Notes: generated from the sequence alone by a model not told the origin. Counted from the stretch's first letter, positions 19,101-28,735 are shown. The stretch: 64,000 nucleotides of DNA from Alphaproteobacteria bacterium (GCA_030428355.1 JAUIBL010000008.1:1-64000); one strand, 5' to 3'. Program-made: numbers and translations.

Positions 19101-19904
19101 CTATGAGGCGGCCACGTCCTCTTGAGCGCCGCCGGACTGGGCGACGATCAGTTTCACGTCCGCAGCGTCCAGCATTGCAGCCGCCTTGTCCGAGATCCCT
19201 TCATCCGTGATCAGCGTCGAGATGCGGTCGAGGCCGCACAGCACGAGGCTGGACCGCTGTTCGAATTTCGAGCTGTCGACCAGCACGACAAGCTCGTCGG
19301 CCTGACCCATCAGCTTTTCTTCGGCCCGGATCAGCAGCGGATCCGCCTCCATCAGTCCGAGCGGGCCGATGCCCTGCGCACCCATGAACATGCGGCGGGC
19401 GTAGAAATTGCGCGTTACGTCATTCTCAAAGGGCGACAGAATGATGTTCTGTTCGCGATAGATCGCACCGCCCGACACCATCACGGTGTTTTTCGAGTGT
19501 TTCAGCAGGTGCTCTGCAATCGGAAAGGAATTGGTGAACACCTGACACCGCCGATTCGCCAAGGGGTGGACCATCTGAAAGGTCGTCGTCCCGCCATTGA
19601 TGATGATCGGCTCGCCATCTTCGCAAAGATCCACGGCCGCCCGTGCGATCGCCTGCTTTTCCTTGATCCGGAGCGCCTCGTTCACCGCGAAGGTGCGGCC
19701 TGCAAGACCCACGAATTGAGGCGGAGTCAGGGATTCCACACCACCGCGCACGCGCCGGACCTTCTTTTGCATGTGAAGGGTGGCAATATCGCGACGGATC
19801 GTGGCCTCGGATGCGCCGGTCAGATTGCATAGATCAACGACCGTCACGACAGCCCGATCCTGGACCGTGGAAAGAATGACTCTGTGGCGCTCAGACTCGT
19901 GCAT
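19101..19904 (-). CDS. rhaR: DeoR-family rhamnose regulator
   Basis: A 267-residue DeoR/GlpR-type repressor. The N-terminal helix-turn-helix is VVDLCNLTGASEATIRRDIA, followed by the family's KVRRVRGG wing. The C-terminal sugar-phosphate sensor domain contains INGGTTTFQMVHPL. It is expected to bind the large dyad between it and rhaD and to release it when a rhamnose metabolite accumulates. It is first gene of the rhaRSTPQUK transcription unit, 38 bp upstream of the rhaS start, so it probably controls its own operon as well as rhaDI. Confidence 0.88.
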   Translation of the reverse strand: MHESERHRVILSTVQDRAVVTVVDLCNLTGASEATIRRDIATLHMQKKVRRVRGGVESLTPPQFVGLAGRTFAVNEALRIKEKQAIARAAVDLCEDGEPIIINGGTTTFQMVHPLANRRCQVFTNSFPIAEHLLKHSKNTVMVSGGAIYREQNIILSPFENDVTRNFYARRMFMGAQGIGPLGLMEADPLLIRAEEKLMGQADELVVLVDSSKFEQRSSLVLCGLDRISTLITDEGISDKAAAMLDAADVKLIVAQSGGAQEDVAAS

Positions 19905-19948
19905 ATTTGCCTCCCTTGACGTGAAGCGTGCTCAGATTCCAACGTGCA

Positions 19949-20019
19949 GTCAATCAAAAACCGTCACATTCAATCATTCTGCAGCGCAGCATGATTGAAT
20001 GTGATTGAAGTAGATTGAC
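19949..20019. promoter_or_regulatory. Nested symmetric operator between rhaR and rhaD
   Basis: Two pairs of inverted repeats share one exact centre (19984). The inner arms are TCACATTCAATCAT (19964-19977) and ATGATTGAATGTGA (19991-20004), perfect over 14 bp. The outer arms are GTCAATC (19949-19955) and GATTGAC (20013-20019). The 13-nt spacer is itself nearly symmetric. Each outer arm contains a TTGAC[A/T] that would serve as an outward -35 box, one for rhaR and one for rhaD; no good -10 box was seen on either side. The likely ligand is RhaR, bound as a tetramer on repeated ATTGA half-sites. Confidence 0.8.
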
Positions 20020-20090
20020 AAACGATCATGCCAGCCGCACGCTGCCAAACAGGAGAATTCGGACTTGGTCCGTCTGATGAGGAGCGCATC

Positions 20091-22193
20091 ATGTTGAAAT
20101 CGGTCGACAATCCTTTGCTTGAGAACCGTTGGGACGATGACGCGGCAAAAGGAATGAGCGAATCGGAGTTGCTTCTCTACCGCTCGAACATCCTCGGGTC
20201 GGACAAGCGCGTGACCAATTACGGCGGTGGCAACACCTCGGCCAAGGTCATGGAAACCGATCCGCTGACAGGTGAACCCGTCGAGGTGCTCTGGGTCAAG
20301 GGCTCGGGCGGCGACATAGGTTCGATCAAGATGGACGGTTTCGCCACGCTCTATATGGACAAGCTGAACTCGCTGAGATCGCTTTACCGGGGTGTCGAGT
20401 TTGAAGATGAAATGGTGGCCTATCTTCCTCATTGCACCTTCAAGCTGAACCCGCGCGCGGCTTCGATCGACACGCCGCTACATGCCTATGTGCCGCGCAA
20501 GCATGTCGATCACGTCCATGCCGATGCGATCATCGCCATTGCCGCGTCGAAGAATTCGAAAGAGCTGACGCACGACATCTTCGGCGCGCGCATCGGTTGG
20601 CTGCCGTGGAAACGTCCGGGATACGAGTTGGGCCTTTGGCTCGAGAAATTCTGTCTCGAAAACCCGGATGCGGATGGTGTCGTGTTGGAAAGCCACGGCC
20701 TGTTCACGTGGGCCGACACCGCGAAGGACTGTTACGACACCACGATTGACGTGATCAACCGCGCGACAGAATGGCTGCACGAACGGACGTCTGGCGCCCG
20801 GGTCTTTGGTGGTACGAAACACACCTCCCTCGACGCCACAGCACGCCGCGATGTGGCAGCCCGGCTGATGCCTGCCATTCGCGGATTTGTCAGCGGCAAC
20901 CAGCATATGGTCGGGCATTTCAACGACAGCCCCGCCGTACTGGAATTCGTCAATTCACAGCAGATGGAAGCGCTCGCCGCGCTTGGTACGTCCTGCCCAG
21001 ATCACTTCCTGCGGACGAAAATCCGCCCCCTGGTCGTGGATTTCGACCCGAGCAAAGGCAACCTTGACGAGGTACTGGCCGGGCTTCCCGCGCAGATCGA
21101 CGCGTATCGCGAGGACTACAAGGCCTATTTCGAGCGATGCAAACACGATGACAGCCCGGCGCTTCGCGATCCCAATGCTGTTGTTTACCTCGTGCCCGGC
21201 GTGGGCATGATCACCTTTGCGAAGGATAAGGCAACGGCGCGGATCTCGGGCGAGTTCTACGTGAACGCGATCAACGTGATGCGAGGCGCGTCGGCGGTCA
21301 GCGAATACCAGGGTCTGCCCGAACAAGAGGCCTTCGACATCGAATACTGGCTGCTTGAAGAGGCCAAGCTGCAACGCATGCCAAAGCCCAAGTCGCTTGC
21401 AGGTCGCGTTGCGCTGGTCACAGGGGGCGCGGGTGGCATCGGTGTCGCAACGGCCGAGCGGTACCTGGCCGAGGGTGCCTGCGTCGTCCTTGCCGACATC
21501 AATGCCGATAATCTGAAAACCGCACAAGATGCGCTGACGCAATCCTACGGTCAGGATGTGGTGCGGTCTGTGGTCATGGATGTCACCAACGAAGACGCGG
21601 TCGCACAGGCCTTTACCGACGCCGCGGTCGAGTTCGGCGGGATCGATATTCTGGTATCCAATGCGGGGATCGCCTCTTCTGCACCGATCGAACAGACGAC
21701 GCTTGCGCTCTGGAACAGGAACATGGACATCCTGAGCACCGGATATTTCCTGGTCAGCCGCGAAGCATTCAAGCTGATGCGCGTGCAGGATATGGGGGGA
21801 TCAATCGTCTTCGTCGCGTCGAAGAATGGTCTTGCGGCCTCGCCAAACGCATCGGCCTATTGCACAGCCAAGGCTGCGGAAATCCATCTGGCCCGCTGTC
21901 TTGCTCTTGAAGGTGCCGAAGCAGGCATCCGCGTCAACGTCGTCAATCCTGATGCCGTTCTGCGCGGGTCGAAGATTTGGGAGGGCGAGTGGCTTGATCA
22001 GCGGGCGTCAACCTATGGCACCGACAAGCAGGGCCTCGAAGAGATGTACCGCAACCGTTCGATGCTCAAACGGTCTGTGCTGCCCGCGGACATTGCGGAA
22101 GCCTGCTATTTCTTTGCCGCCGAAACCTCGTCCAAATCCACCGGAAACATTCTGAACGTGGATGCAGGCAACGTGCAGGCGTTCACGCGCTGA
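20091..22193 (+). CDS. rhaD: Bifunctional rhamnulose-1-phosphate aldolase / lactaldehyde dehydrogenase (SDR)
   Basis: A 700-residue fusion. Residues 1 to about 430 are a class II aldolase/adducin domain with metal-ligand histidines in VDHVHADAI and ESHGLFTWAD. Residues about 438-700 are a short-chain dehydrogenase with TGGAGGIG and the catalytic SAYCTAK. The aldolase splits L-rhamnulose 1-phosphate into dihydroxyacetone phosphate and L-lactaldehyde, and the dehydrogenase part oxidises or reduces lactaldehyde. ATG 20091 follows GATGAGGAG; a frame open from 20028 has no ribosome site and would run through the regulatory region. It is divergent from rhaR and co-directional with rhaI, 22 bp away. 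Confidence 0.92.
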   Translation: MLKSVDNPLLENRWDDDAAKGMSESELLLYRSNILGSDKRVTNYGGGNTSAKVMETDPLTGEPVEVLWVKGSGGDIGSIKMDGFATLYMDKLNSLRSLYRGVEFEDEMVAYLPHCTFKLNPRAASIDTPLHAYVPRKHVDHVHADAIIAIAASKNSKELTHDIFGARIGWLPWKRPGYELGLWLEKFCLENPDADGVVLESHGLFTWADTAKDCYDTTIDVINRATEWLHERTSGARVFGGTKHTSLDATARRDVAARLMPAIRGFVSGNQHMVGHFNDSPAVLEFVNSQQMEALAALGTSCPDHFLRTKIRPLVVDFDPSKGNLDEVLAGLPAQIDAYREDYKAYFERCKHDDSPALRDPNAVVYLVPGVGMITFAKDKATARISGEFYVNAINVMRGASAVSEYQGLPEQEAFDIEYWLLEEAKLQRMPKPKSLAGRVALVTGGAGGIGVATAERYLAEGACVVLADINADNLKTAQDALTQSYGQDVVRSVVMDVTNEDAVAQAFTDAAVEFGGIDILVSNAGIASSAPIEQTTLALWNRNMDILSTGYFLVSREAFKLMRVQDMGGSIVFVASKNGLAASPNASAYCTAKAAEIHLARCLALEGAEAGIRVNVVNPDAVLRGSKIWEGEWLDQRASTYGTDKQGLEEMYRNRSMLKRSVLPADIAEACYFFAAETSSKSTGNILNVDAGNVQAFTR

Positions 22194-22215
22194 ACTTGGA
22201 AGACGGGAAATGGTC

Positions 22216-23454
22216 ATGAGCTACGACATCGCGAAAGCGGCCTTCGGAGAGTGGGGCGTCGACACCGAGGCAGCGCTTGCGCGGCTGGCAACGATCCCGA
22301 TCTCGATGCATTGCTGGCAGGGCGATGATGTCGTCGGCTTCGAAAAGAAGACCGGGTCCTCGGGCGGTGGGATACAGGCCACGGGCAACCACCCCGGACG
22401 CGCCCGCACACCGGACGAGCTGCGCGCCGATCTTGAATTTTCCTATTCCATGATCCCGGGCAAACACCGGCTCAACCTGCATGCCATGTATATGGACACC
22501 GACGAGACCCCGGACCGTGACGAGATCGAGTACCGGCATTTTGCGCCTTGGGTCGATTGGGCCAAAACTCAGGACATCGGGCTGGACTTCAACCCGACCT
22601 TTTTCTCCCATGCCAAGGCGGATGATAACCTGACACTGTCGCATCCGGACAAAGGCATTCGCGACTTCTGGATCGAACACGGCAAGCGCACGCGGGACAT
22701 TGCTGCGCGCATCGGTTCAGAACTTGGCAGCGTGTGTGTGAACAACATCTGGGTGCCCGACGGCTACAAGGACATCCCCGTCGATCGCATGTCTGCGCGA
22801 AAACGGCTTGAGGCATCGCTCGACGACATGCTCAGGCCAAATCAGGATCCCGCCCATATGCTGGACGCAGTCGAGTCTAAGCTGTTCGGCATAGGGGTCG
22901 AGGCCTGCACCGTGGGAAGCCACGAGTTCTATTTGGGCTACGCGATCCGCAAGGGCACGCTTCTCTGTCTCGACATGGGGCATTTCCACCCCACAGAAAA
23001 CATTGCCGACAAGCTGAGCGCTGTCGCGCTGTCGCTTCCGAAAATCCTTTTGCACGTCTCGCGCCCGATGCGTTGGGACAGCGACCACGTCATTCTGCAG
23101 AACGACGATATTCTTGCCATGGCGCATGAGCTGGTCAGCGCAGACCTGCTGGATCGGACCTATATCGGCCTCGACTTTTTCGATGCGACGATCAGCCGAA
23201 CAGCCGCCTGGGTGATCGGGGTCAGGAACATGCAGAAAGCCCTGTTACGTGCGCTATTGACGCCGTGGGATCGACTTCGAGCTGCAGAAGACAAACTGGA
23301 TTTCACAGCTCGTTTGACCTTGACGGAAGAGTTCCGAGACTTGCCCTTTGGCACGATCTGGGCTCAATTCTGCGAACGCCTCGGCACACCATCCGGGCTT
23401 TCGTTGATGGGCGAACTGGAGTCCTATCAGGCAAGTGTCGCGTCCCGGGGTTGA
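22216..23454 (+). CDS. rhaI: L-rhamnose isomerase
   Basis: A 412-residue TIM-barrel isomerase of the type found with bifunctional rhaD (rhizobial RhaI). Metal and substrate motifs include FNPTFFSH, the CLDMGHFHPTE loop, HVSRPMRWDSDHV and GLDFFDA. It converts L-rhamnose to L-rhamnulose in the cytoplasm, the first catabolic step. Two adjacent ATGs are possible (22210 and 22216); the second is about 7 nt after GGGAAA and gives the natural MSYDIAKAAFGEWGVDT start. The 278 bp downstream contain no recognisable gene, only a short GC-rich stem around 23655-23675. Confidence 0.9.
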   Translation: MSYDIAKAAFGEWGVDTEAALARLATIPISMHCWQGDDVVGFEKKTGSSGGGIQATGNHPGRARTPDELRADLEFSYSMIPGKHRLNLHAMYMDTDETPDRDEIEYRHFAPWVDWAKTQDIGLDFNPTFFSHAKADDNLTLSHPDKGIRDFWIEHGKRTRDIAARIGSELGSVCVNNIWVPDGYKDIPVDRMSARKRLEASLDDMLRPNQDPAHMLDAVESKLFGIGVEACTVGSHEFYLGYAIRKGTLLCLDMGHFHPTENIADKLSAVALSLPKILLHVSRPMRWDSDHVILQNDDILAMAHELVSADLLDRTYIGLDFFDATISRTAAWVIGVRNMQKALLRALLTPWDRLRAAEDKLDFTARLTLTEEFRDLPFGTIWAQFCERLGTPSGLSLMGELESYQASVASRG

Positions 23455-23732
23455 GAAGAAAGCAAGCCTTTCACAGGGTTGAAGCCGGTGCGCGCAATCG
23501 CCGATGCCGGATTTTCGCTGAAGACGCAGTCACTTGGCAAGCGAACCTGTCGGTTTCGTGCGCCGGGCGTTCGGTCGTCAACCCTGCAAGCCCGCAGTTA
23601 TATAAACCGTCCTGAACGGTGCTCCTGTTTTGCGGTTCAACCGAACCTGGCTTATGGCCGGGATGGCCCGGCTGTGCAGATGTGTCGAAAACATCACTTT
23701 TGGGGTCGGTCACATGGCCCTCGTTCCGACGG

Positions 23733-26700
23733 CTATTCTGCAGCTTGCAGGAACTGAATTGGCATCTTGGTCTCGGCGCGTGCTTCTTTCCGTTTTCGAG
23801 CATAGACCAACCGGAAAGCCGCAGGTGTGAAGTAGAAGCTGACCACCGTCGACAGCAGCACCCCGCCCGCAACGGCCATCGCGAAGGGGGGCCAGAATCC
23901 GCCTCCGGCGAGGATCAGGGGAAGGAAACCGCCCACGGTCGTGATTGTCGTCGACACGATGTGCCGCGTGCTGTCCATGACAACGCCGACCATCGCCGCG
24001 GGGTCGCCCTCGGCCGCGTCGGGGTTTTCCTGCAGGGCAGTCATGATGATGAGTGCAGCATTGATGGACACACCGATTGAGCCGATCAGCCCGATGATCG
24101 CGTTGATCCCGAATGGGTACTGGAAAATCGCCAGCGCCAGCATCGACAGACCCGCAGAGAGGCCGCTGACCACAAGGGCCACGGCGGCAAGGCGGAAGGA
24201 TCGGAAGGTCATCACCACAACCGCGATGGAGAGCGTGACGATCAGGCCCAGCGGCGCCAGCAGGTTCTGCAGGGTCGAATTGCGGGCATCGCTGTCACCG
24301 CCGATCTCGAGCCGGTAGCCGGGTGGCAGGGCAAACCCCTGTGCCGCCATCTCGACGCGAATTTCGGCCAGTGCTTCTTCGGGCAGGACGCCTTGCAGCA
24401 GGAAAGCCTCGACCGTGTTGGCGCGTTCGCCGTTGCGGCGGGTGATCGTGCCCTGACCGGGCTCAAGCTTCACCTCGGCCACGGCGGACAGCGGCAAGGC
24501 GGGATACGCCCCTTGCGCGCTGCGCTGGATCGCGTCGGCGGGCAGAAGGCCCATGTCGCGGATGGCAGACGGGTCTGCGCGCAGCGCGTCACCGAGCCGG
24601 ACGCGGACCGGCAGCTCCTCGGTGCCTTCGATCAGTGATCCTCCGGTGATGCCCACAAGTGCCGCCTCCATCTGCCCGGCTACATCGGCAAGACTGAGGC
24701 CCAACCGCCGTGCCTCGGCCTCGTCCATATCAAGGACGAGTTTCGGCGCGCCTTCGGTGATCGACGCACGGGCCAGCGTGACGGCATCCTGCGCCGCCAC
24801 AAGTTGGCGGAGCCGCGCGCCTTCTTCGCGAAGCACCGCGATGTCGGGCCCGACGATGCGCAGCTCGACCGGTGCATTGACCGGCGGGCCCTGCACAAGG
24901 CCGCGCACCAAAACCTGCGCTTCGGGGGCGAGCGTCGGCAGGTTGCGCTGCAACTCGGGCAGGAGCGAGTCCGTCGCGTCGGCAGAGGTGGTGCGGATCA
25001 GCGCATGGGCATAGCCCGGCGCACCGTCGCGGTCGCCGACGATGTTATAGTAGAAGGCAGGGGCCGAGCGGCCGATCACCCAGGTCACGCGCTCGATCTC
25101 GTCCTGCGCCCGAAGCGCTGCGTCGAGCCGCGCGACAACGCCTTGAGTTGCAGACAGCGCGGTGCCGGGGGCCATGTCCACCTCGATCGTGAACTGGTCG
25201 CGCTCCACACCAGGAAAGAACTGCGCCGTCAAAAGCGGCAGGCTGGCGAAGCCAAGGACCGGAAGCACAAGCGCCAGCGCGATGGATCGCACCGGGTTGC
25301 GCACCGACCAGCCCAGCGTTGCGGCGAACATACGGCCAAGCACGCCAGAGGGGAGGCCATTTGACAGAGTGCTCTTGCTCTGTTCGGGGAGAAACCAGCC
25401 TGCAATTGCGGGAGTGATGGCAACGGCGACCACAAAGGACCAACCGAGCATGATGACGACGGCCATGGCGATGGAGCCCACAAAATCGCCCGCAGGCCCC
25501 GGCAACAGGATCATCGGCAGAAAGCTGAGTGCGGTCGTCACGGTGGAGGCAAATAGCGGCATGGCAAGGCGCGACACGCTGTCTCCTACGGCTCGTGCCC
25601 GACCTGCCCCTGCGCGGAGGCGACGGCCGATCTCATCCGTCATGACGATGCCCGCGTCCACCAGCAGACCCAGTGCCACGATCATGCCGGTCACGCTCAT
25701 CTGGTGGATGGGCAGACCGATGGCGTTCATCGTGGCAAGGCTTGCGAGGCTGACCAGTGGCAGGATCAGGGCCACGATCAGCGCAGCGCGTACCCCAAGC
25801 GTGACAAAGAGCACGACGACCACCAGCCCCACGCCGAGCGCCATGTTGGTTCCGACTTCGGCCAGCCGGTCGGCGGTATAGGTGGACTGGTCGAAGACCA
25901 ACTCTTGATCCATGCCGCCGGGCAGCCCGGTCTCGAACTCTGCCAGCGCCGCGCGGATGTTGGACGCCCAGGCATCGACCTGCAGCCCGTCCTCAAGCTT
26001 GGCCGCAACGAGGATGGCTGGGCGTCCGTCCTGCAACGCGGCCTCGGCCACGGGCGTGCGGGGGCCTCGGGTGATCTGGGCGATGTCGTCAAGCCGCAGC
26101 GTGGCACCCTCTGCGCCGTCGCGCAGGACGATCTCTGACAGGCGCGCAAGGCTTTCGATTTCGCCAGCAACCTCGACCACCAGCTCGTCTTGCTCGCCGG
26201 TAACCGCGCCCGCCCGAAGTTTGGCGTCGGCAGACTCGACGGCGCGAGCGACCTGAGCCGCCGACAGCCCGAGCGCCGAGGCGCGGGCGGCGTCGAGTGT
26301 GACGGTGATCTCTTCCTCGGGCAGGCCGTAGAGTTCGACCATCTTGGTGCCAGGCACGGCGCGGAGCGTATCGCCAAGCGCCTCGGCATAGCGGCCCACC
26401 AGCGTCAGGGGCGCACCGTACCGAGACGGTGTCAGCGCGACGATGGCCCCGTAAGCGCCCCCGCCATCGGTTGACAGTTCCGGCTCAAGCGCGCCGCGCG
26501 GCAGCGCGACGTCGGACAGCGCGTCCCGGATTTCGGACCAGACCTGTTCGATGCGATCGTCTGCGATGGTCTCGACCAGTTCGACCGAGACGATGGAGAT
26601 GCCGGTGGCTGACGTTGCCTCGATCGTGTCGACCTCGGGGATTTCCTGCAGCGCTTTCTCGATTTCGACGGTTACCAGCGATTCCACACGCGCGGGGTCC

Positions 26701-26867
26701 GCACCGGGATAGGCCGTGGTCACAGTGGCGAAGATATTGGCGATCGTCGGGTCTTCCTGCCGCCCGATGGAGACCAGAGCGGACAGCCCGGCGGCAAGAA
26801 TCACGAGCAGCGCGAGCGCCACGATGCGCGGTTCGCGCCATGTCAGGGTGCCAAGGGTGTTGCGCAT
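23733..26867 (-). CDS. RND efflux pump, AcrB-type inner-membrane transporter
   Basis: A 1044-residue RND transporter with the classic layout: one N-terminal membrane helix, a periplasmic porter domain, a second membrane block, a second porter domain and the last five helices. The TM4 proton-relay aspartate is in GLLVDAGIVMTDEIGRR. In TM10 the AcrB-type lysine position appears as GVSINAALII, so the relay differs from AcrB. It exports drugs or metabolites by proton antiport, with the adaptor encoded just upstream and an outer-membrane channel from elsewhere, since no TolC homologue is present. ATG 26865-26867 overlaps the adaptor stop as ATGA; the longer upstream frame is antisense-like noise inside the adaptor gene. 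Confidence 0.9.
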   Translation of the reverse strand: MRNTLGTLTWREPRIVALALLVILAAGLSALVSIGRQEDPTIANIFATVTTAYPGADPARVESLVTVEIEKALQEIPEVDTIEATSATGISIVSVELVETIADDRIEQVWSEIRDALSDVALPRGALEPELSTDGGGAYGAIVALTPSRYGAPLTLVGRYAEALGDTLRAVPGTKMVELYGLPEEEITVTLDAARASALGLSAAQVARAVESADAKLRAGAVTGEQDELVVEVAGEIESLARLSEIVLRDGAEGATLRLDDIAQITRGPRTPVAEAALQDGRPAILVAAKLEDGLQVDAWASNIRAALAEFETGLPGGMDQELVFDQSTYTADRLAEVGTNMALGVGLVVVVLFVTLGVRAALIVALILPLVSLASLATMNAIGLPIHQMSVTGMIVALGLLVDAGIVMTDEIGRRLRAGAGRARAVGDSVSRLAMPLFASTVTTALSFLPMILLPGPAGDFVGSIAMAVVIMLGWSFVVAVAITPAIAGWFLPEQSKSTLSNGLPSGVLGRMFAATLGWSVRNPVRSIALALVLPVLGFASLPLLTAQFFPGVERDQFTIEVDMAPGTALSATQGVVARLDAALRAQDEIERVTWVIGRSAPAFYYNIVGDRDGAPGYAHALIRTTSADATDSLLPELQRNLPTLAPEAQVLVRGLVQGPPVNAPVELRIVGPDIAVLREEGARLRQLVAAQDAVTLARASITEGAPKLVLDMDEAEARRLGLSLADVAGQMEAALVGITGGSLIEGTEELPVRVRLGDALRADPSAIRDMGLLPADAIQRSAQGAYPALPLSAVAEVKLEPGQGTITRRNGERANTVEAFLLQGVLPEEALAEIRVEMAAQGFALPPGYRLEIGGDSDARNSTLQNLLAPLGLIVTLSIAVVVMTFRSFRLAAVALVVSGLSAGLSMLALAIFQYPFGINAIIGLIGSIGVSINAALIIMTALQENPDAAEGDPAAMVGVVMDSTRHIVSTTITTVGGFLPLILAGGGFWPPFAMAVAGGVLLSTVVSFYFTPAAFRLVYARKRKEARAETKMPIQFLQAAE

Positions 26868-28024
26868 CACTTGACCTCCGCCAGCGTGACGGCCTCGCCC
26901 GGCACGACGCGATGCGTGCCGTTGGGGATGTAGCGCGTGCAATCTGCGAACGTGCCGCGGATATAGGCGCGGTCCCCGTCGAGATGGAGGATTTCCGCCG
27001 CTTCGATCGTGACGGTTGCATCGTCGCTTATGGTGAGCAGCGTCCATGCGCCGCGCGGGCCCTGCCGCAAGGCCGAGAGCGGAACCCACGCACCGCGCTC
27101 GGTGCGCGTGTCGGTCAGAACAATGTCGCCCGAGGCGCGGGACGGGGGGGCCTTGCTGCCTTCGGCGAGGTCGAAAAAGGCAAAGCGCGCACGGGTCGCA
27201 GCGTCGAGTTCGGGCGACAGAAGCGCGAGCTTGGCAGGCGGGGTTGCACCCTGCGTTTCAATCTGAACCGCAGCGCCGGGTTCGAGCCGATCTGCCAAGG
27301 CGGGATCAAGGGCGACCCGGAACCGCGCAGGCGCGTCTTCCAGCAGCGTGACGACGGGCGTGCCCGGGCTTGCCACCGCGCCCGCGTCAAGCAAACGGGC
27401 GCCGATCCGACCCGCGAACGGTGCCCGGATCTCGGCCTTGGACAGGCGGATATCCGTGGCGGTGATGCCCGCATCGATCTCGGCCAGCGAGGCTTCGAGT
27501 TGCGCGAGTTGAAGAGAGGTTTCGTCAACGCGTTGCTGCGCGACATGACCCTCGCGCAGGAGCGTCGCTTGCCGTTCGTTTGTGCGCCGGGCGAGTTCCG
27601 CCTGTGCCGCAAGCGCCGCGCGCGACGCCACCAGACGTGTCCGCTCGGCGGTCAGGAGGCGGGTGTCGAGCCGGGCAACAACTGCCCCCCGCGACACCGC
27701 ATCGCCCTCGCGCACCATGACCTCGGCGATGGTGCCGCCCTCTTCGAAGCCAAGCGCTGTTTCCTGTGCAGCCTCGAACTGGCCGGTGAAGCGGCGGGTC
27801 AGCGTGACCGTGTCGGTCATGTTCAGTCGGGCGGTGGCAACGGTCGTCCGGGGAGCGGCGATTGGGGTCTCGACCTGCGCCGCGCGGGCAGAGAGGATGC
27901 CATATCCTGCCACCCCGGCACCTGACGCCGCACCGATCACGGCGAGCGTTACCGTCACGCGGCCAAGTGCGGCCATGACGCGTCGCAGCGCCGTGCGTGG
28001 TTCTGTTGCTTCCTTGCCGTCCAT
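26867..28024 (-). CDS. RND efflux periplasmic adaptor (MFP)
   Basis: A 385-residue membrane-fusion protein. An N-terminal anchor (VTVTLAVIGAASGAGVAGYG) precedes a lipoyl-like half (GFEEGGTIAEVMVREGDAVS), a coiled-coil hairpin (roughly residues 100-180, rich in Ala, Leu and Arg), the second lipoyl half (KAEIRAPFAGRIGARLLDAG), a beta-barrel and a membrane-proximal domain. It links the RND pump to an outer-membrane channel. The start ATG 28022-28024 follows AGGAGG; the 22 additional codons upstream run through the operators and are rejected. Expression is probably repressed by the divergent TetR protein through three palindromes at 28049-28113. Confidence 0.9.
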   Translation of the reverse strand: MDGKEATEPRTALRRVMAALGRVTVTLAVIGAASGAGVAGYGILSARAAQVETPIAAPRTTVATARLNMTDTVTLTRRFTGQFEAAQETALGFEEGGTIAEVMVREGDAVSRGAVVARLDTRLLTAERTRLVASRAALAAQAELARRTNERQATLLREGHVAQQRVDETSLQLAQLEASLAEIDAGITATDIRLSKAEIRAPFAGRIGARLLDAGAVASPGTPVVTLLEDAPARFRVALDPALADRLEPGAAVQIETQGATPPAKLALLSPELDAATRARFAFFDLAEGSKAPPSRASGDIVLTDTRTERGAWVPLSALRQGPRGAWTLLTISDDATVTIEAAEILHLDGDRAYIRGTFADCTRYIPNGTHRVVPGEAVTLAEVK

Positions 28025-28048
28025 AACCGCCTCCTGTAGGGTTGCGAA

Positions 28049-28113
28049 GTTAGCGTCTCTAACATATGTTAGCGATGTTAACTTAGGCAAGAAAAAATGT
28101 TAGTGGCACTAAC
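28049..28113. promoter_or_regulatory. Three palindromic operators for the TetR regulator
   Basis: Three 15-bp palindromes of one type occupy the divergent region: GTTAGCGTCTCTAAC (28049-28063), GTTAGCGATGTTAAC (28068-28082) and the perfect GTTAGTGGCACTAAC (28099-28113). The common pattern is GTTAG-n5-YTAAC. They lie between the adaptor gene and the tetR gene, one close to each start, so a single regulator could block both promoters. The 16-bp gap between the second and third contains an A6 tract. Spacing between the centres is 19 and 31 bp. Confidence 0.8.
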
Positions 28114-28130
28114 TTTTGGCGGGTAAATCA

Positions 28131-28730
28131 TTGACCAAGAAGAAAAATAATTACCATCACGGCGAGTTGCGGGCGCAGCTTCTGGAAGCTGTACGGTATC
28201 TGATCGAAGAGAAAGGCCCAGACGGCTTCTCGGTCGCCGAGGCTTGTCGGATGGCGGGCGTCAGTACCGCCGCGCCCTACAAGCACTTCAAGGATCGCGA
28301 AGAGATCCTGCACGCGGTGATCCTTGAGGCGATGCATCGAATGGGTGCCGCGATGCAGGCCGCAGCGGACGCGTATCCGGCCGGAGACCCTGAGCGGATC
28401 GTGGCTCTTGGACGGGCGTATATCGACTTTGCCAAATCGGAGCCCGGTGTCTTTGCCGTGATGTTCGGGTCCGGCAACAATCATGCCGAGATCCCGGCCC
28501 TTGCCGAGGAAGGGCAAGCCAAGTTTGCCATCGTCGTCAAAGTGGTGGCCGAGCACATGAATCGCTGCATGGAAGACGATGAAGTCACTGCAAGGGCCTA
28601 CGCGCTTTGGTGCGCTGTGCATGGCCACTGCTTCCTCGTCCTCGATGGCAAGGCCGACAAAACGAAAATCAACATAACCGAGGATGCATATCTGCGACTC
28701 GTAGGATCATCTTATTTGCCGCCGAAATGA
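28131..28730 (+). CDS. TetR/AcrR-family regulator of the RND pump
   Basis: A 199-residue TetR-type repressor. The N-terminal HTH is FSVAEACRMAGVSTAAPYKHFKDREEIL; the C-terminal part (FAKSEPGVFAVMFGS) belongs to the WHG-type ligand domain. No ATG exists near the N-terminus. The TTG at 28131 follows GGCGGG at 7 nt spacing and gives MTKKKNNYHHGELRAQLLEA, a typical family start. The other TTG at 28116 directly abuts the third operator and has no ribosome site. It is divergent from the adaptor-pump operon, as expected for a local repressor of drug efflux. Confidence 0.85.
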   Translation: MTKKKNNYHHGELRAQLLEAVRYLIEEKGPDGFSVAEACRMAGVSTAAPYKHFKDREEILHAVILEAMHRMGAAMQAAADAYPAGDPERIVALGRAYIDFAKSEPGVFAVMFGSGNNHAEIPALAEEGQAKFAIVVKVVAEHMNRCMEDDEVTARAYALWCAVHGHCFLVLDGKADKTKINITEDAYLRLVGSSYLPPK

Positions 28731-28735
28731 ACCAA

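Noticed and set aside
23455..23732. Possible small gene between rhaI and the RND pump
   Set aside because: Short open frames here lack ribosome sites and protein-like composition; only a weak GC stem is seen.
26429..27925. 498-codon plus-strand open frame opposite the RND pump and adaptor
   Set aside because: Arg-rich antisense translation with no motif; both opposite genes are complete.
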